A DNA stretch of 64,000 nt, from contig CAWUHX010000509.1 of NCBI GenBank assembly GCA_963922205.1, positions 1 through 64,000 of the forward strand, in the 5' to 3' direction. The position numbers were made by a program, and so were the translations under genes. This stretch comes from Romanomermis culicivorax (lineage: Eukaryota > Nematoda > Enoplea > Mermithida > Mermithidae). The stretch's first letter is position 1. Every line of letters starts with the position of its first letter. The notes beneath the pieces were generated by a model, which worked only from the letters and a program-made list of their open reading frames with translations, ran no database searches and was not told where the DNA came from. This document shows positions 13,001 to 23,579 of this stretch, piece after piece.

Positions 13001-16000
13001 TGTTTCACCCAAACTTATGAAACATCGTTGACTTCAGGCTGATCTTTTAGCTGGTGTGCAGGTTCATATCATTCGCAAATTGTTCATGAATGAACAACAT
13101 TAGGCCGGAAAAGTCAAATTTTAAATCATGAAATCGTCCTGAAAATATTGATCTTCCAAGGTTCTAAACTATCGGTATCCGAAAATTCTTCCAAGGCTTC
13201 GCGCTGGAAGAAAGAATAACTCACATGCAGTCTATGATTCTTCATTTTAGCCAAGCATGGATATGTCAGCCATCGAATTTGTATGCAATTTAGGTTTTCC
13301 TTGCTTTGATTTTATGTTAACCTGTTACTATGAATTTTGATAAAGTCTTACCATAATCTGACGCAAAAATGAAAAATTTTTGTTTTCTCTCCATTTTCGA
13401 TAAATTACTAACTGTAGAAGCATGAGTATGTTCAGAAAAGCTCAGAATGCATAAATGAAGCATATGGTGGCATTTTTAAGTAGAAAAAATGATATTGTGA
13501 AATTGGCGAAAAATTTTTTCACTTATTTCGCCAAATGGCGAAAGGGTATCTGCAAAAAAACAGTGCTAACAACCCTACCCGATTTTTAAAATATAGTATG
13601 ATAGTTAAAAGTTATTAAAGTCCACGAGCCCTCTGTGGATCATGCATGATATTTTTGTACCCAATGTTTGACTTCGTTGAACAGATTTTCTTAAGATTGT
13701 CAACACATATTCTGAGTACCTTGTTTATTATTTGTGTTCCTGTCGTGATTTGTAACCGTTTTTTTTCCATTTCTGAGTTATGATTACTACTTGTACTTGA
13801 TAATACTTACGTGTTGCGTACAAATAATTCATGTTCGATATCTAAATCACGAAGACGTATAAAATCGACTTGAAGTTCGCTAATATACGTATTATGTTCA
13901 TTACTGGGAAATTTTCATAAAATACCTGGAAACCTGGGAATGTCAGGAGATTATTTTTGGCCAAGTGCGTATGAACCCTGACTAGAACCATGAGTGTATG
14001 GTGAATCCCAGCTAGTGATCTAGTGTCGTCTACCTAGCAATATTGTCTTTTAACATATGGCTTCAGTAGTTATTTTGAAACCACTCGACAGCAGTAAAAA
14101 TTTTGTTGTTGATCATAAATTGGAACCTTGCTGTCATTTGTTTTTCTTAGCTAATGAAATATTTCAACTTATAGTAACAAAAAATCTGCTGCTCAGAACT
14201 TCTGAAACAATAATGATCAGTTTCACAAATGACACTTCTGGGAGAATCCAACTCGAGGGTATGAATGGATGGACCTATAGTCTGTTTTTAATAAAATGCT
14301 TCCAGATGCAAAAGTGACACAAATCAGTACTGTCGTCGAAATTGTTCACATAAAGTTCTTACTGTAAAATTTTTCACTCGAAAAATCGCTTAGGGTCAGG
14401 CCAGTATGCTCAGAAATTTCTAGCCCTTCATGATACTTTGTTCATCAGAAAATCACAAAAATCTGAAATAATACTTGCTTTCCACTTTCATTATTTGGAA
14501 GCATTTCAAGAAAAACAGACTATATGTTCAATTTGTTGACAGTATGCTAGGAATCGATCAACCGGTGGCTGTAAACTATGACTAAACTCTCAACTCAACT
14601 CGATAACTTTTTTAAAAATACTTTCTGTCCGACGCGAGAAATGTCCAAAAAAATCTCGCGCGGCTAAAAAAATATCCGCTGCTCTGCGCAGAAAAAGCTA
14701 AGCAAATGACCAGCGCTGTGGCGCGATGCGCTGGATTATGAGATTTCAAGTTTCAAAGCACACCAATTGTATCACATCTTGATTTCCGAATTTTTTTTCA
14801 TCAAATGAAAACCATGTGCGGAAATCTTCTAATTTCCACCTTTTTTCATAACAAATAGCCTTAAATTCCATCTATAACTTCAATTACCGCGTTTTTTGTT
14901 GTAATACAGTATAGTGTGCGCACGCGCGGTAATTGAACAAGCAGTGCATACTTCATTTCATCTTTTTCCGGTTGCAAGCATTTAAAAAAAATAGACTATA
15001 ATCCCGATCCCGACCAACACTGACCTAATCCCGATCCCGAGAAAAATATGATCCGACCGAATCCAGGCGGCGGAAGCAAATTTTCTGGCAGATTGCCAGA
15101 ATTCTTTGCATTTTGGTTACCAGTTTCCAGCTCGAAATTTGCGTGATTTTTTTGTTTGCTTAAATTTGTCGAAAGTAGTTGATATCTAGATGATTTTTTT
15201 GGTCTTTTAGCATATTGACGGCAATTTGTAACTGATCAGCACATTTCCTAAGTCTGATTGGTAAGTCGTCTATTGCGCTCTGCTAAAATGGCTTGCGTTG
15301 AATTTCAGAAGCCATAGTTCCTCATCCATAACCGAATTTGAATTATCAAATATGGATAACACTTCAAAAACCATAAACGACCTAATTACGGACGAAGACC
15401 TCAAAAAGAAATATCTCGAACGTGATGAACTTCTGGAGAGAAATAGGTAACTTTATAACGTGTATTGATCATAAGTGATAGTGTTCAGTTTATTAATTTG
15501 TCTTCAATTTTCGTTCTCATCACTATAGAATCTCAGCGTCGAAATATCGAAGGAAAAAGAAAGAAGAGTTTTATATATTGGCCGAAAAAATGCAAATGCT
15601 AGAGGACGAAAAACGTCAACTTCAAGTAAAGCGCAGTATCTGATTAATTTTTGCAAATTTTCCCTTTTTTCTTGTTTTGTTTCAGTTTTTTCCTGTTGTG
15701 TTTCAGGCACAGATATTGGTCTTAAAGATGGAACTAGACCGAGTAAAAGAATTATGGGATGATCATACACGGAACCACAATTGCACTTCGAAACAGAATG
15801 CATCAACAGGTGAGACTCCTTCTGAGTCATAAAATATTTCGTCATTTTCAGTTACACACATTTTTCAAGACCTATAAATCCATGCATAGCACAACCTTAT
15901 TTCCTTTGAACACGATAAATAGTTTATTTTCAATAAAAAAATTTGGTAACATTAACAAACACGAAAACCGTAAAACAGGATTGAAAACGCCGAATGCCAC

Positions 16001-16267
16001 GTGGTTTCAAGCTCTTAATATTGATAAATCATTCTTTAATTACATCAACATTAGAGATGTACGCTTATCGGCTGTAGATTTTCATTTTTCATTGGTATTG
16101 ACGAATTCAGTTATAATACTTTTTTCGGTATTTAAGTTCAAACTATAATCGTCAAGGATTCTAACGGAGTTATGCGAGTCATGGAAATAGAGAAAAGTTT
16201 GTTGAAGTTATCGACTGGTCAGCCTAAATCGTTCATCCAGATACGCACAGTACAAAATACGAAATGA
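3885..16267 (+). CDS. bZIP transcription factor, ATF2/CREB5 type, seven exons recognised
   Basis: A host gene read from seven exons: 3885-4065, 4295-4478, 4596-5003, 15309-15446, 15529-15625, 15707-15809 and 16137-16267. All junctions are GT-AG and every phase matches, so the exons join into one open frame of about 414 codons ending in TGA at 16265-16267. The N-terminal exons encode Ser/Thr/Pro-rich, low-structure sequence typical of activation regions. The C-terminal exons encode the DNA-binding basic region and leucine zipper. Such proteins bind CRE-type sites as nuclear dimers. The 10.3 kb intron between exons 3 and 4 is transposon-filled, in contrast with 80-330 base introns elsewhere. 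The start codon is not in the recognised part. Assignment to the bZIP family is strong; the ATF2-like subgroup rests on zipper layout. Confidence 0.85.
4295..4478 (+). CDS. bZIP gene exon (Pro-rich)
   Basis: Acceptor TTTCTTTAG, donor AAAAAGTAAG. It takes the single base left by the previous exon and leaves two, and the frame is open throughout. The encoded stretch begins Pro-rich (TPPPTAD) and continues with a mixed charged segment. No named domain was recognised. Confidence 0.7.
4596..5003 (+). CDS. bZIP gene exon (disordered, basic patch)
   Basis: Acceptor AATTCTAG, donor TACGTGAGT. The exon accepts two bases and leaves two. It encodes about 136 residues, Ser/Pro-rich, with a basic KRGKI patch that might serve as nuclear localisation signal (inference). 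The exon ends immediately before the 10.3 kb repeat-filled intron. Confidence 0.72.
5699..6799. mobile_element. foldback element with minisatellite tips
   Basis: A long inverted repeat: 5699-6146 pairs with 6493-6799 and leaves a loop of about 350 bases. Matching landmarks include TTGGCATGC near 6140 against GCATGCCGA near 6493, and ACTCATGATACAATACATTAC near 6070 against its complement near 6550. The outer tip of the left arm is a minisatellite of TCCCAAGTGAGCGAT units about 16-18 bases long, with a shorter version on the right arm, which explains the unequal arm lengths. This is the layout of foldback transposons. Low-complexity frames in the arms are not proteins. It lies within the hAT element and so may be younger. 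Confidence 0.8.
7850..9376 (-). pseudogene. hAT-family transposase, broken
   Basis: Minus-strand fragments in shifting frames together look like a hAT transposase of the C17orf113/ZNF862-like type. From N to C: the piece 9376-9089 has the RNase H-like start IIIDSSTD and later ASDGAAVL; 9058-8390 begins MDHRLHLA and has ARWISSAF; 8433-8188 continues; and 8060-7860 ends with a dimerisation region containing AEHGFSVTNHIR and then RLRINGPND. Three or more frame breaks and stops prevent a continuous product. The N-terminal end is cut by the GCGCC-type repeat beginning about 9408. In an intact element this protein would cut and paste the flanking 5498-12080 ends. Confidence 0.8.
9408..10425. repeat. 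GCGCCGGAAAATTTT dispersed repeat patch interrupting the hAT transposase
   Basis: From about 9408 the transposase similarity stops and several copies of CGCNNNGCGCCGGAAAATTTT-like words appear, with G-rich runs near 9945-9965 and 10345-10355. The right side near 10395 again shows CCTATAGAAC, an inverted version of GTTCTATAG at 9400, which suggests inserted DNA with short inverted ends. The same family recurs at many places in the second half of the window. Confidence 0.5.
12351..13980. mobile_element. CAGGGTTCATAC inverted-repeat element, non-autonomous
   Basis: Starts CAGGGTTCATACACAACCTG and ends with the inverse GCGTATGAACCCTG, with internal pairs such as CCTGGGAAAGTCAGGG against CCTGGGAATGTCAGGAG. 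The 1.6 kb interior has no transposase. The CAGGG start resembles hAT-type termini, but the flanking bases (TACTAAG and ACTAGAA) are not a clean 8-bp duplication, so the superfamily is uncertain. Related remains appear near 3000-3130. Confidence 0.65.
14276..14524. mobile_element. 249-bp MITE, TATAGTCTGTTTTT ends
   Basis: About 30 bases at each end are inverted copies: TATAGTCTGTTTTT then AAATGCTTCCA on the left, and the complement at 14492-14524 on the right. No coding content. The ends start with TATA, so a TA target duplication is possible but cannot be separated from the repeat. A related pair lies at 16650-16828. Confidence 0.65.
15309..15446 (+). CDS. bZIP gene exon (start of basic region)
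   Basis: Acceptor AATTTCAG, donor ATAGGTAACT. It accepts the two bases left by the exon ending at 5003, which confirms that the 10.3 kb gap is an intron. The exon encodes a Ser-rich lead-in, an acidic segment and then ERDELLERNR, the beginning of the bZIP basic region with its invariant Asn. A Met at 15352 could be an alternative start for a short form, but the frame is open from the acceptor. Confidence 0.85.
15529..15625 (+). CDS. bZIP gene exon (basic region and first zipper heptads)
   Basis: Acceptor CACTATAG, donor CAAGTAAAG. Continues the basic region with ISASKYRRKKK, fitting the bZIP pattern Asn-x7-Arg when joined to the previous exon. Tyr replaces the more usual Cys or Ser before the Arg. 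The first zipper Leu lies ten residues after that Arg, at the canonical position, followed by Leu at seven-residue steps. Confidence 0.9.
15707..15809 (+). CDS. bZIP gene exon (distal zipper)
   Basis: Acceptor GTGTTTCAG, donor ACAGGTGAG. Joined in phase 0, it continues the zipper. Across both exons the heptad positions read Leu, Leu, Leu, Leu, Val, His, and the exon ends the coiled coil with ELWDDH then HNC, similar in layout to the His/Cys end of ATF2-type zippers. The remaining single base is completed by the last exon. Confidence 0.88.
16137..16267 (+). CDS. bZIP gene last exon
   Basis: Proposed acceptor TTTTTTCGGTATTTAAG, an AAG site behind a pyrimidine stretch. With the single base carried over it opens a 43-residue tail ending in TGA at 16265. 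The alternative CAG acceptor at 16110 would hit a stop after about 12 codons. The tail is not a recognised domain. No clear AATAAA signal was seen within the next 200 bases. Confidence 0.6.
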
Positions 16268-18515
16268 ATTTTTTTATTTAGTAAGATTTTTTCTACCGTC
16301 TTTCCGAAGTATGTGTAAAATGTTGATTATGGACTGATGATATGTTGACACGGAGTTTAAATTATTCTAAACGGCTGTTTTGTAATTTCGAAATCAGTGT
16401 ACATACTACATACTAGTAGCATTCATTTTTTATTGCAATTTTTCGTAATGTTATTGCCCGCCAGGTACAAAAATGGTATTTCTATCGTTGCCGTCAGAAT
16501 TTTTTTGTGTTAAGTTACGCCTATGCAAAATTCAGAGTTCACGTTTGTACTGGCGGCCGCAGTCGTAAAGCTTAGGTAATTGTTGTGGTCTATTTTTTCT
16601 GAATGCGGACTGGAACACAAAAATATGTTCAGGCTGGGAAGAATAACCCACAGTCTGTTTTTCTTGAAATGCATTCAGAAAGTGAAACCGGGAGGCGGGC
16701 ACTATTTTATTATTTCGCAGTTTTCTGATGCTAAACCAACAAACATCGAATGTTGGCAAGCAATTTTGAAGACATTACTTGTTTTTGTCATTTTTAATTT
16801 AACGTCATTTTATAAAAGACAGACTATAATATGTACGTTCACGGCATGTAGTCATGGGGGAAGAACCAAAAAACCGTTTTTCTCGAATTTCTTCATAACG
16901 ATAATAGATGTGGGGGGGAAACTGTGTCCCATTTTTCGTGAGTCGTACAGAGGCATATAGCAAACAAATCAAAAAAATTATTGGTCAAGTTTTGGCGTAG
17001 CCAGAAATGATAAGGGGAAAAATGAAAAGAACCAGGTTTTCCGAAATATGGGAGAAAAAACATGTTGAGAAAAAAATCCAAACGATTTTTTGATTCTCAG
17101 CTGCGCCCTATGATTAGTTTCGATGAAATATAGTCAGATTATGACTTTTGAACCATTTGTTTAAAAAAACTTATATCAAGCATGAAATTATTATGTTGGG
17201 TTTTTCCCCACATTGGTTTTTCATGTTGGTTTTTTCCCCCACACCTAGTTTGTTTAACGCCACAACTTTTTTCTTCGCTTTATCTTTTGCCAAGTGAGCA
17301 CACAGTGAAAGATATTGGCAAAAAAATCAAAATACACATGACAGAGCTCCAAAAACTCCAAATTTTAACAAAACATGATAGGTTTTTTATTACCCCACAC
17401 TGGTTTTTCTACCCCCTTCCACCCATTTGAAAACATACAGTAGGCTACAGTATGCCATTAACAACTGAAAATTTTTTTAATGCAGCGGCCTCAGTGGTGT
17501 CTATATGCGGAATATGTCAGAGGTTGCACAACTTCATAATACGGTCAACTGCGTGACGCCATAAGTGCCTTAAAAATGCGTGAAAATGGTTGACGTTTTT
17601 CGAAATTTTACGAAATTTTCAAAGTGCTTTTAAAACTTACCAAATGCTTCTAATTCTTTCAAACTTGGAATAAGAGCTCTTAGCAAGTACTCAACACGCT
17701 CTAAACGTCAATTTCCGATAATTCCTTTTTTATTGCCTGGTTTTTCTTTTCCCCCATATTCATGTGGTTTGTTTTTCCCCCATGTGACGGAGGTCTGGGG
17801 AGGTCTCCTAATCCTCATAATTTTAGGGTGTTCCTGAAGGAACAAACATTCGATATTTTCATCAAGAAAGTCCGGAATAATTAAAAAATAGTAATTTTTG
17901 TTCTTAAAACCGTAAAAAATGTATTCATGGCGCGAAACGCCGAGAAAATTGACTCTTCTCAGTATTTTTTCTACCAATAGTGGGGCTCCTAGATAGCCAT
18001 GGAATTGACAAATCCTGCGCGAATATCACCCAATGGCAGCCATATGGCCGATGGGCTCCTATGGCGGTCCCCCCTCAATTACGTATATGGCTTGCCGAAA
18101 ATTTCTTCCCGTCAATTGACTGTACGTGCATTGCCGGTTTTTCATGTGCAAAAGCATCTGTCCGGGGCTCATTTTGAAAAATTGATGTCCACAAGGGCTC
18201 GTTTTATCTCTTATTTGCTGTTTCCGACTGACGCCCGAACATACAGTCCAACGCACAAACAATGCCTACAAACTTCAAACACAAACAGTTTGTGGATTGT
18301 TTGAGAAAGGTTTGAAGACAAAAAAATACGCTCAACACTTCACAAACAGAGCATAAACAATCACCATCATGGCTCAAACAATTCACAAACATTTCTCAAA
18401 CACTGTCCTTTATAGTCTAACCGAAAAACATATAAACGTTATCTGTGTGTCATAAATCATGGGAACGGCTTATATTTGTCAGTTCCCCACTAAGCAAAGT
18501 GTAGCTCATACTGTA
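16268..18515. other. gene-free stretch with small repeat elements
   Basis: No credible gene. An inverted-repeat MITE of the TATAGTCTG family lies at about 16650-16828 (CACAGTCTGTTTTTC against the complement ending GACAGACTATA). CATGGGGGAA near 16852 and TTCCCCCATG near 17776 may be the ends of a further non-autonomous element. GCGCC-type hairpin repeat is present at 17830-18110, and a CAAAC-rich element begins at 18243. Confidence 0.5.
18243..18416. repeat. CACAAAC-rich element with TACAGTCC start
   Basis: Starts TACAGTCCAACGCACAAAC and is crowded with CACAAAC/CAAACA words in mostly one orientation, then ends near a CTGTCCTTTATAGTC stretch. The start resembles the terminal repeat of the insert in the Merlin gene (CAGTCCAGATCA) and the inverse of GGACTGTA at 44880-44887. 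The right boundary is uncertain. It belongs to the class of small elements whose ends are packed with short repeated words. Confidence 0.45.
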
Positions 18516-18910
18516 CACTACCAGGCGAAACTAACCCTCAAAAATTCGCGTCCTGGACGCGTCCAGGTCGCGTCTTTTTCGGCAGCACAAAGAAAACTTC
18601 CATCTTTCTTAGTAATTGACATTCATGCAACAACTGTCAATCATAGTTTTTTCATAATGTATAGTGGATATGCACTTTGTTTTGACCTACAGTATGACAA
18701 CAATTGACCTTTCGTTTATATCTGTTAAATAATGTGTGCATTATATAGGGAGGTAAGAAAGAAGCATCAGCGAAATTCTTTGGCTTTGTGTGACACAAGC
18801 ACATGGCCTGTCAATTTTATTGTCGGTATAGTGTGTTTTTGGCATCCTGGGTGCGTCCCGGACGCGTCCTGGACGCAACCGGCATAGACGGTTAGTTTTA
18901 CCTGGTAGTG
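18516..18910. mobile_element. 395-bp MITE, CACTACCAGGCGAAA ends, copy 1
   Basis: Ends are inverted (CACTACCAGGCGAAACTAAC at left, GGTTAGTTTTACCTGGTAGTG at right) with TA directly outside on both sides. Inside, next to each end, lie palindromic GGACGCGTCC-type words. An identically sized, highly similar copy lies at 52178-52572. No coding capacity. The TA flank suggests mobilisation by a TA-targeting transposase that is not in the window. Confidence 0.85.
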
Positions 18911-18939
18911 TACTTCTTTTATCTTATCAACAAGACAAA

Positions 18940-19063
18940 TGTAATGTAGATGATAGCGCATGGTTGTAAGTTCGAAATGTACACTATGTGTTATTTATTA
19001 TTACATATAAATTTATTCCATAATTCATTGTCTCAAGGATGTCTGGATTTCACATTTTGACAT
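18940..19063 (+). repeat. element 2 5' LTR, first piece
   Basis: Matches 43212-43333 of the whole 3' LTR (shared landmarks GCGCATGGTTGTAA and CAAGGATGTCTGGATTT). It ends in ACAT, the 4-bp target duplication of element 1, and resumes at 35379 with ACATTCCTAT. Confidence 0.92.
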
Positions 19064-19981
19064 TGTCACATTAAACGAAATGGGAGCCATGTCACATTAA
19101 CTGAATTGGCGATCAGTCACATTGATGGGAAAACCCATACCATATCCCATAGGGAATACAGCCATGACACTGCAAGTGACATGCTGTGACCCCGTTGGGT
19201 GGCTCGCTAGTACTTTCATTTCGGGGACCTAACCCAGCTGGTACTACCACAAGAAAACCCATGGTGTACCTCCGCCTTGTCCTAGGGTTCAGCTGTAGAA
19301 TAATGGACAATGGAGCTGGGTCAGGGGTGGCAATCCCTAGTCCTCATTCACTGAGAATGAGGGACTGTGCCATTCGTGGAATGGCTCACTGTAGGGGACC
19401 CGATTGTCAACCTAAATCCCCTAATTGGCCCTGACCTTAAGGGTCTGAGGGCTGTCTTAACTGAGGGTACTCTCATGGGAAAACTAGCTTAAGGAGGATT
19501 CCCACAAATATACCCTCAACAATAATAACCCCTGAGAAGACTCACTAAATCCTCTTCTCAAGGTACTCCGCGCTGGGTGATGGGTTCAAGGGTCAAAACG
19601 TGGGTCCTGCAGACGGCGGGGGAATGGGTTCGACAATCCGAAGCGATTCGGCGTGGAGGGTATGCGAATGTGAGTTGGCAGGTGACGGTATCAAAACGTT
19701 CCTCGGGGAGGCGACGGGGGTTCTTGATCAACAGGCGACAGGGTAAACTCCTAAGGTTGAGTTACGGTAACTGGCAACGCAAAGAGAGACGGAAGGCGAA
19801 TATGTAAATTTATTATAAAGGTGGCGGACGCAGGTACAATATGTAAATTATAATAAAACAACGCAAGCAAACGCAGGAATGCAGGCTGTAAAATGCAAAA
19901 GACGATTAGGCCCAAAAATCAGTGCAAAATTAACAAAACAAGCCGTTTTAAAGGACCCTGTAATCTACAGTATGCCTTGGG

Positions 19982-20174
19982 CCATACCTGTAAGACCTCC
20001 GACCAGTTGGGGGGGGGGGTAGAAAAAAGTCGAAATTTCTCCCAAAAAGGCCAAAAAACTTGAAAAATTTTTTAATTTTTTCCAAACTGGGGGGAAGGTG
20101 GGGGGGGGAATGATTTTGGGTATAGGGTTGGCCAAGTTGGGGGGTCCCCCCCAACCCCTCCCAAGTACAGGTAT
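19982..20174. mobile_element. 193-bp G-rich MITE, CCATACCTGTA ends
   Basis: Absent from the sister LTR. It starts CCATACCTGTAAGACCTCC, ends with the inverse TACAGGTAT, and is flanked by GCCTTGGG twice (19974-19981, 20175-20182), an 8-bp duplication. The interior has runs of G and C. Related copies are at 63676-63895 and, partially, 49405-49500. Confidence 0.85.
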
Positions 20175-20439
20175 GCCTTGGGTGGAGCTAAGACACACCT
20201 AAGCTAACTTCTGCAGCAGAAATTGCTGCAGAAGATGCCTATGGTCACATAGACATTTTCAAGTTCACAACGTTAAGCATTGGGGCAAGTTTTCACTCTC
20301 CATGCTTAGCATAGGAACGTCATCTAGTGAGAATTTCCAACTAGGCGTTTCACGTTGTGAAATGTCGCTAGTTTTTACTGATAAGAGGTGCAGGTAGTGC
20401 TCCAATGACAGGGATGAGCTCCGAGAGCTTATCTTCAAC

Positions 20440-20895
20440 CACTGTTTTTTTTTCTGCACAGTGCAGACTTTTTAGGCTCGGTGCAGAACTTTTTTTGGCG
20501 ATTTCTGCACTGGTGCAGAATTTTTTGAGTCATGTGTTTGACCACACTTATTCTTCTGTTATGTGTCAGTCACTGATTCTGAACTCTTAAAGTCAATTAT
20601 TTTTTATTTTAAGACTTTAAAATGTCTAGTCAAAAAACTACATTTGATTTGGCAGCTGCCGAAGATTTTGGTGAAAATGTTCTGTGAATTTATTTTGAAA
20701 TTCATATTATGAGAATGAATAAAATTTTGATGTGTAGGCAATTCTGATATCAACGAATTACACATTTAATTCGATGTTTTTCTTATATTCAGTATTCACT
20801 ATTATTTTATTGTAACAGGAGAAAAAAGCAGTGCACAAAATTTTTTTTGGATTTTCTGCACCCTGCAGAAAGCTGGGTGCAGAAAAAAAATATTG
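20440..20895. mobile_element. 456-bp hAT-like MITE, CACTGTTTTTTTT ends
   Basis: Absent from the sister LTR. Ends CACTGTTTTTTTTTCTGCAC and the near-inverse GGTGCAGAAAAAAAATATTG, flanked by TCTTCAAC on both sides (20432-20439, 20896-20903), an 8-bp duplication typical of hAT. It has no transposase. A relic of the same family is at 345-655. Confidence 0.88.
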
Positions 20896-21144
20896 TCTTC
20901 AACGGAAATTCTAGACTAGCCGGTTACATACGGTAGTCTACATGCGTAACAAAAAAATAACAAAACGTAATGGAAATAAAAGTGCAAAAGTAAAATAGAA
21001 ATGAAACATAAAAAGTACACACAGAAAATGCATGTAAAAATTATAAAAAGGAAAGCTAAAATTGATGTAAATTACTGTAACACATAACGGAAAAAATATG
21101 ATGTGAATCATGTGACGCTGGGCGAAATTTGTTGGCAGGTGACA

Positions 21145-21633
21145 CGGCGGTTGTTCGAACAAGGGCGTCCTCGTCCTTGTGTTGTTGAGTATGTGGCATG
21201 TCCGTGGAGGTCAAACGTCCAGGTAGACGTGATGGCGGGCGGTCAATGGTCCAGTGGTTTTTCGGGGCGTTTTGGCTCGTGGAGTTATTTCAATGGTGCA
21301 TGGAGTTGCTGATGTCAATGAGAAATGCATGGAGTTGCTGACGCCAATTGATCTGTTTGGTAATGTGTGGAGTTGCCATTTGTCAACTGATTTGTGAATT
21401 CTGTAACGAGACTCAAAGAACCATTTTTAGTGGCAAGATGTAGGCTATCGCACGGATGCGCCTGTAATATGAAGCAATACCCTAGTTTAGATGCATTGAT
21501 CGCTGCTCATTCTCTTCTTTACACTGCTGTTCCAGCATGGAGCAGGAGTGGGTATTCTGTGAGGGGCATGGCGGTCCTTCGAAAAAGGACGACCTCGTCC
21601 GTAAGTCGACTAAAGATGAGAGGAGCCACTTGA
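21145..21633 (-). other. element 1 region between integrase and 3' LTR
   Basis: About 490 bases without a credible gene. A phrase at 21145-21176 (GCGGT, TTCGA, AAGG, CCTCGTCC in order) recurs at 21568-21600, so the tail of the element is partly duplicated. A clear polypurine tract next to the LTR was not found; the nearest purine-rich run on the element strand is some 15 bases away. Confidence 0.5.
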
Positions 21634-22991
21634 TTAGGTGTCGAAGACCTCTGCATCAGGATGTGGGTCAACAAGATCTTGTGTAAAATTTTGGCTTGTT
21701 GATAGAATCAACAAGGGTGCCCTCTCAATTACCTGTGAAGTGGAAGGTATCTCCTCTGCTTCAGTAGGCTGATCAAGTGACACATAGCGTCTAAGCTGAT
21801 TGACATGCACAGTATCTTCTTGATCTGCCTCAAGCAGAATGGTGACATTAGGATATGCCACATTCCTTACAAAGTAGAACCCATCATAAATGGGCAGCAA
21901 TTTAGGCGTAAGGCCACGTTTGCTGGTGGTGCACAGTTTGAGCACCTGATCGCCAACTTTGTATGAGACATCTCTTGCCATGCGATCGTAAAACTGAGCA
22001 TAAGCCGCCTGTCATCTCTTAATTGGGCTCTGGATCAAGGTCAAGGCATTTGTAAAATGCCGTTTGACCTCCATATCATATGTGGAAATATCAATGATAT
22101 GGGCCGGAGGGTTGAATGAGAGCTCTGCATCAACAGGTAGCATGGGCGTATGACCATACATGAGCTCAAAGGGGGAATATCCTGTGGACTCATTCATGCT
22201 AATGTTGACGGCAAACACAGAATACGGCAGGTGTTCATCCTAATCAGTATGACCTTGGTGGACATACATACCTAGCCATGTAGCTAGCATTTGATTAGCT
22301 CTTTCCACTTCTCCATTTGTCATCGGGTGGTGGAGTGGATTTTCTTAGTTGTACAAATGGCAGTGATTTCAGTCATCAGTTTGGACGTGAAATCAGTGCC
22401 ATGATCAGACTGAAGAATCTGCGTTGCCCCATGTCTGCAGACAATTTGTGTAACAAAAAGGTGTGCTATGGTTTGCGCAGTAATATCCGGAGTAGCGAAA
22501 GCTTCAACCCATTTGGTAAAGTAGTCGATAAAGACTACAATAAAACAGTTGCCACTTTCACTAGTGGTCATTGGTCCCATACAGTCGACACCTACTCAAT
22601 GAAACAGCCCCGTAATGGTGATCAGTTTCAGAGCTGCTCAGGTCTTTTGTCTCGAGGGTTTATTCCATTGGCAAAGGTCACACTGCTGACAAAAGAGTTT
22701 TATGTCTGCACTGAGGGAAGGCCAGTGGTACCTGCGGGCTATAAGCCTTGCGGTACGTTTAGCACCAAAGTGTCCAGCGAGAATGTCATTATGGTGAGCC
22801 TCAATAATGGTAGTAACCATTGATCGGGGAATGACAATCTTGTTGGACTCGCCTGTCCACTTCTGAAGGATGTTATCCAACAGGTGATAGCCATTAACAT
22901 CATTCTGATCACTGTACAGTTTTAGTGACCTAAAAATGGAGGCTAGTTCCGGATCCTCAAATTGAGCTGCGAGAAGGTCAAGGTGCTGCAC
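21634..22991 (-). pseudogene. element 1 integrase, frameshifted
   Basis: Retroviral-type integrase in pieces. 22991-22638 carries the zinc-binding HHCC domain (HH...GHFGAKRTARLIARRYHW then CQQCDLC). 22580-22320 begins the catalytic core with FIDYFTKWVEAF (first Asp) and SDHGTDF (second Asp; His stands where Arg is usual). After a shift near 22320 the third acidic residue lies in a NGEVERAN-type motif. 22218-22012 and 21981-21634 give the end of the core and the C-terminal domain (KVGDQVLKL, then HVNQLRRYV). At least two frame changes and one stop separate the parts. It is the last gene of the element. Confidence 0.88.
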
Positions 22992-23579
22992 ACCAGTCGA
23001 TATCTCAGCATTAGTCTATGATCTGGCCAGGTGCTGCACCCCATCAGTGATCTTATTTGATCTCCCCAGGTGCTGTGCACCATCAGTGATCATCATTACT
23101 TGCCCCTCAGGTCTATAAAGAGGAGTATCGTCAATACTCTGACAGGTGAGAGAATTAGGATCTGGTAGGCCTGATAATGCATCAGCATTGTGGTTAGACT
23201 GACCTTTTCATGGCTGAATTGTCAGTTTGAATTCAGTGAGTGTGAGTCCCCATCCAGCTATCTGAGCAGAAGGGTTAGGTTTCTCCAACATTGCCATGAC
23301 AGTGGTATGGTCAGTCTGTACGACCACCTCATGTTGAAAGAGGTATGGTCAAAAGTGCTTGACGAAATGGACAACAGCGAGAGTCTCTAACTCTGTAATA
23401 GTGTAGTTCTTCTCAGCTGCCATTAACCCTCTACTGGCGTACGCGACAGGATGGTCGTATCCATTATGGTCCAACTGGCTCAGAACTGCTCCTATCCCTG
23501 AAATACTTGCATATGTTTGAAGGATGAAGGATTTCGTAAAGTCCGGATGGCGCAGAATAGGAGGGTTCCTTAACAGCCT
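22992..23579 (-). pseudogene. element 1 RNase H domain
   Basis: Follows the RT domain in the same order as other Ty3 elements. Visible motifs are ISGIGAVLSQLD, YASRGL, TELETLAVVHFVKHF and QTDHTTV. The first catalytic Asp of the usual TDAS motif reads Tyr here (QTYAS), and stops interrupt the frame around 23345 and 23205. The region 22992-23200 is a spacer with repeated GGTGCTGCAC-like phrases. Confidence 0.75.

Larger units (their letters stand above)
5004..15308 (+). other. 10.3 kb intron of the bZIP gene, filled by transposons
   Basis: Bounded by the donor GTGAGT after 5003 and the acceptor GAATTTCAG at 15308, with phase-compatible exons on both sides. It contains the hAT element 5498-12080, an inverted-repeat element 12351-13980, a small MITE 14276-14524 and other AT-rich repeats. 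The stretches 5010-5490, 12090-12350, 13985-14275 and 14530-15300 hold no recognisable gene. In both directions the intron's ORFs are transposon remains or low-complexity frames. Confidence 0.75.
19064..21144 (-). repeat. element 1 3' LTR (with two later insertions)
   Basis: Copy of the right LTR 33952-35378, starting TGTCACATTAAAC and ending GGCAGGTGACA on the plus strand. It is 2081 bases against 1427. Two inserts with 8-bp target duplications (19982-20174 and 20440-20895) account for the excess, leaving about 1416 bases. Both LTR copies share long similar ORFs only because they are copies of each other. Confidence 0.92.

Noticed and set aside
16110-16150. CAG at 16110 as acceptor of the last bZIP exon
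   Set aside because: It leads to a stop after about 12 codons, whereas the AAG at 16136 opens a 43-codon frame in the right phase. It may still be used as an alternative.
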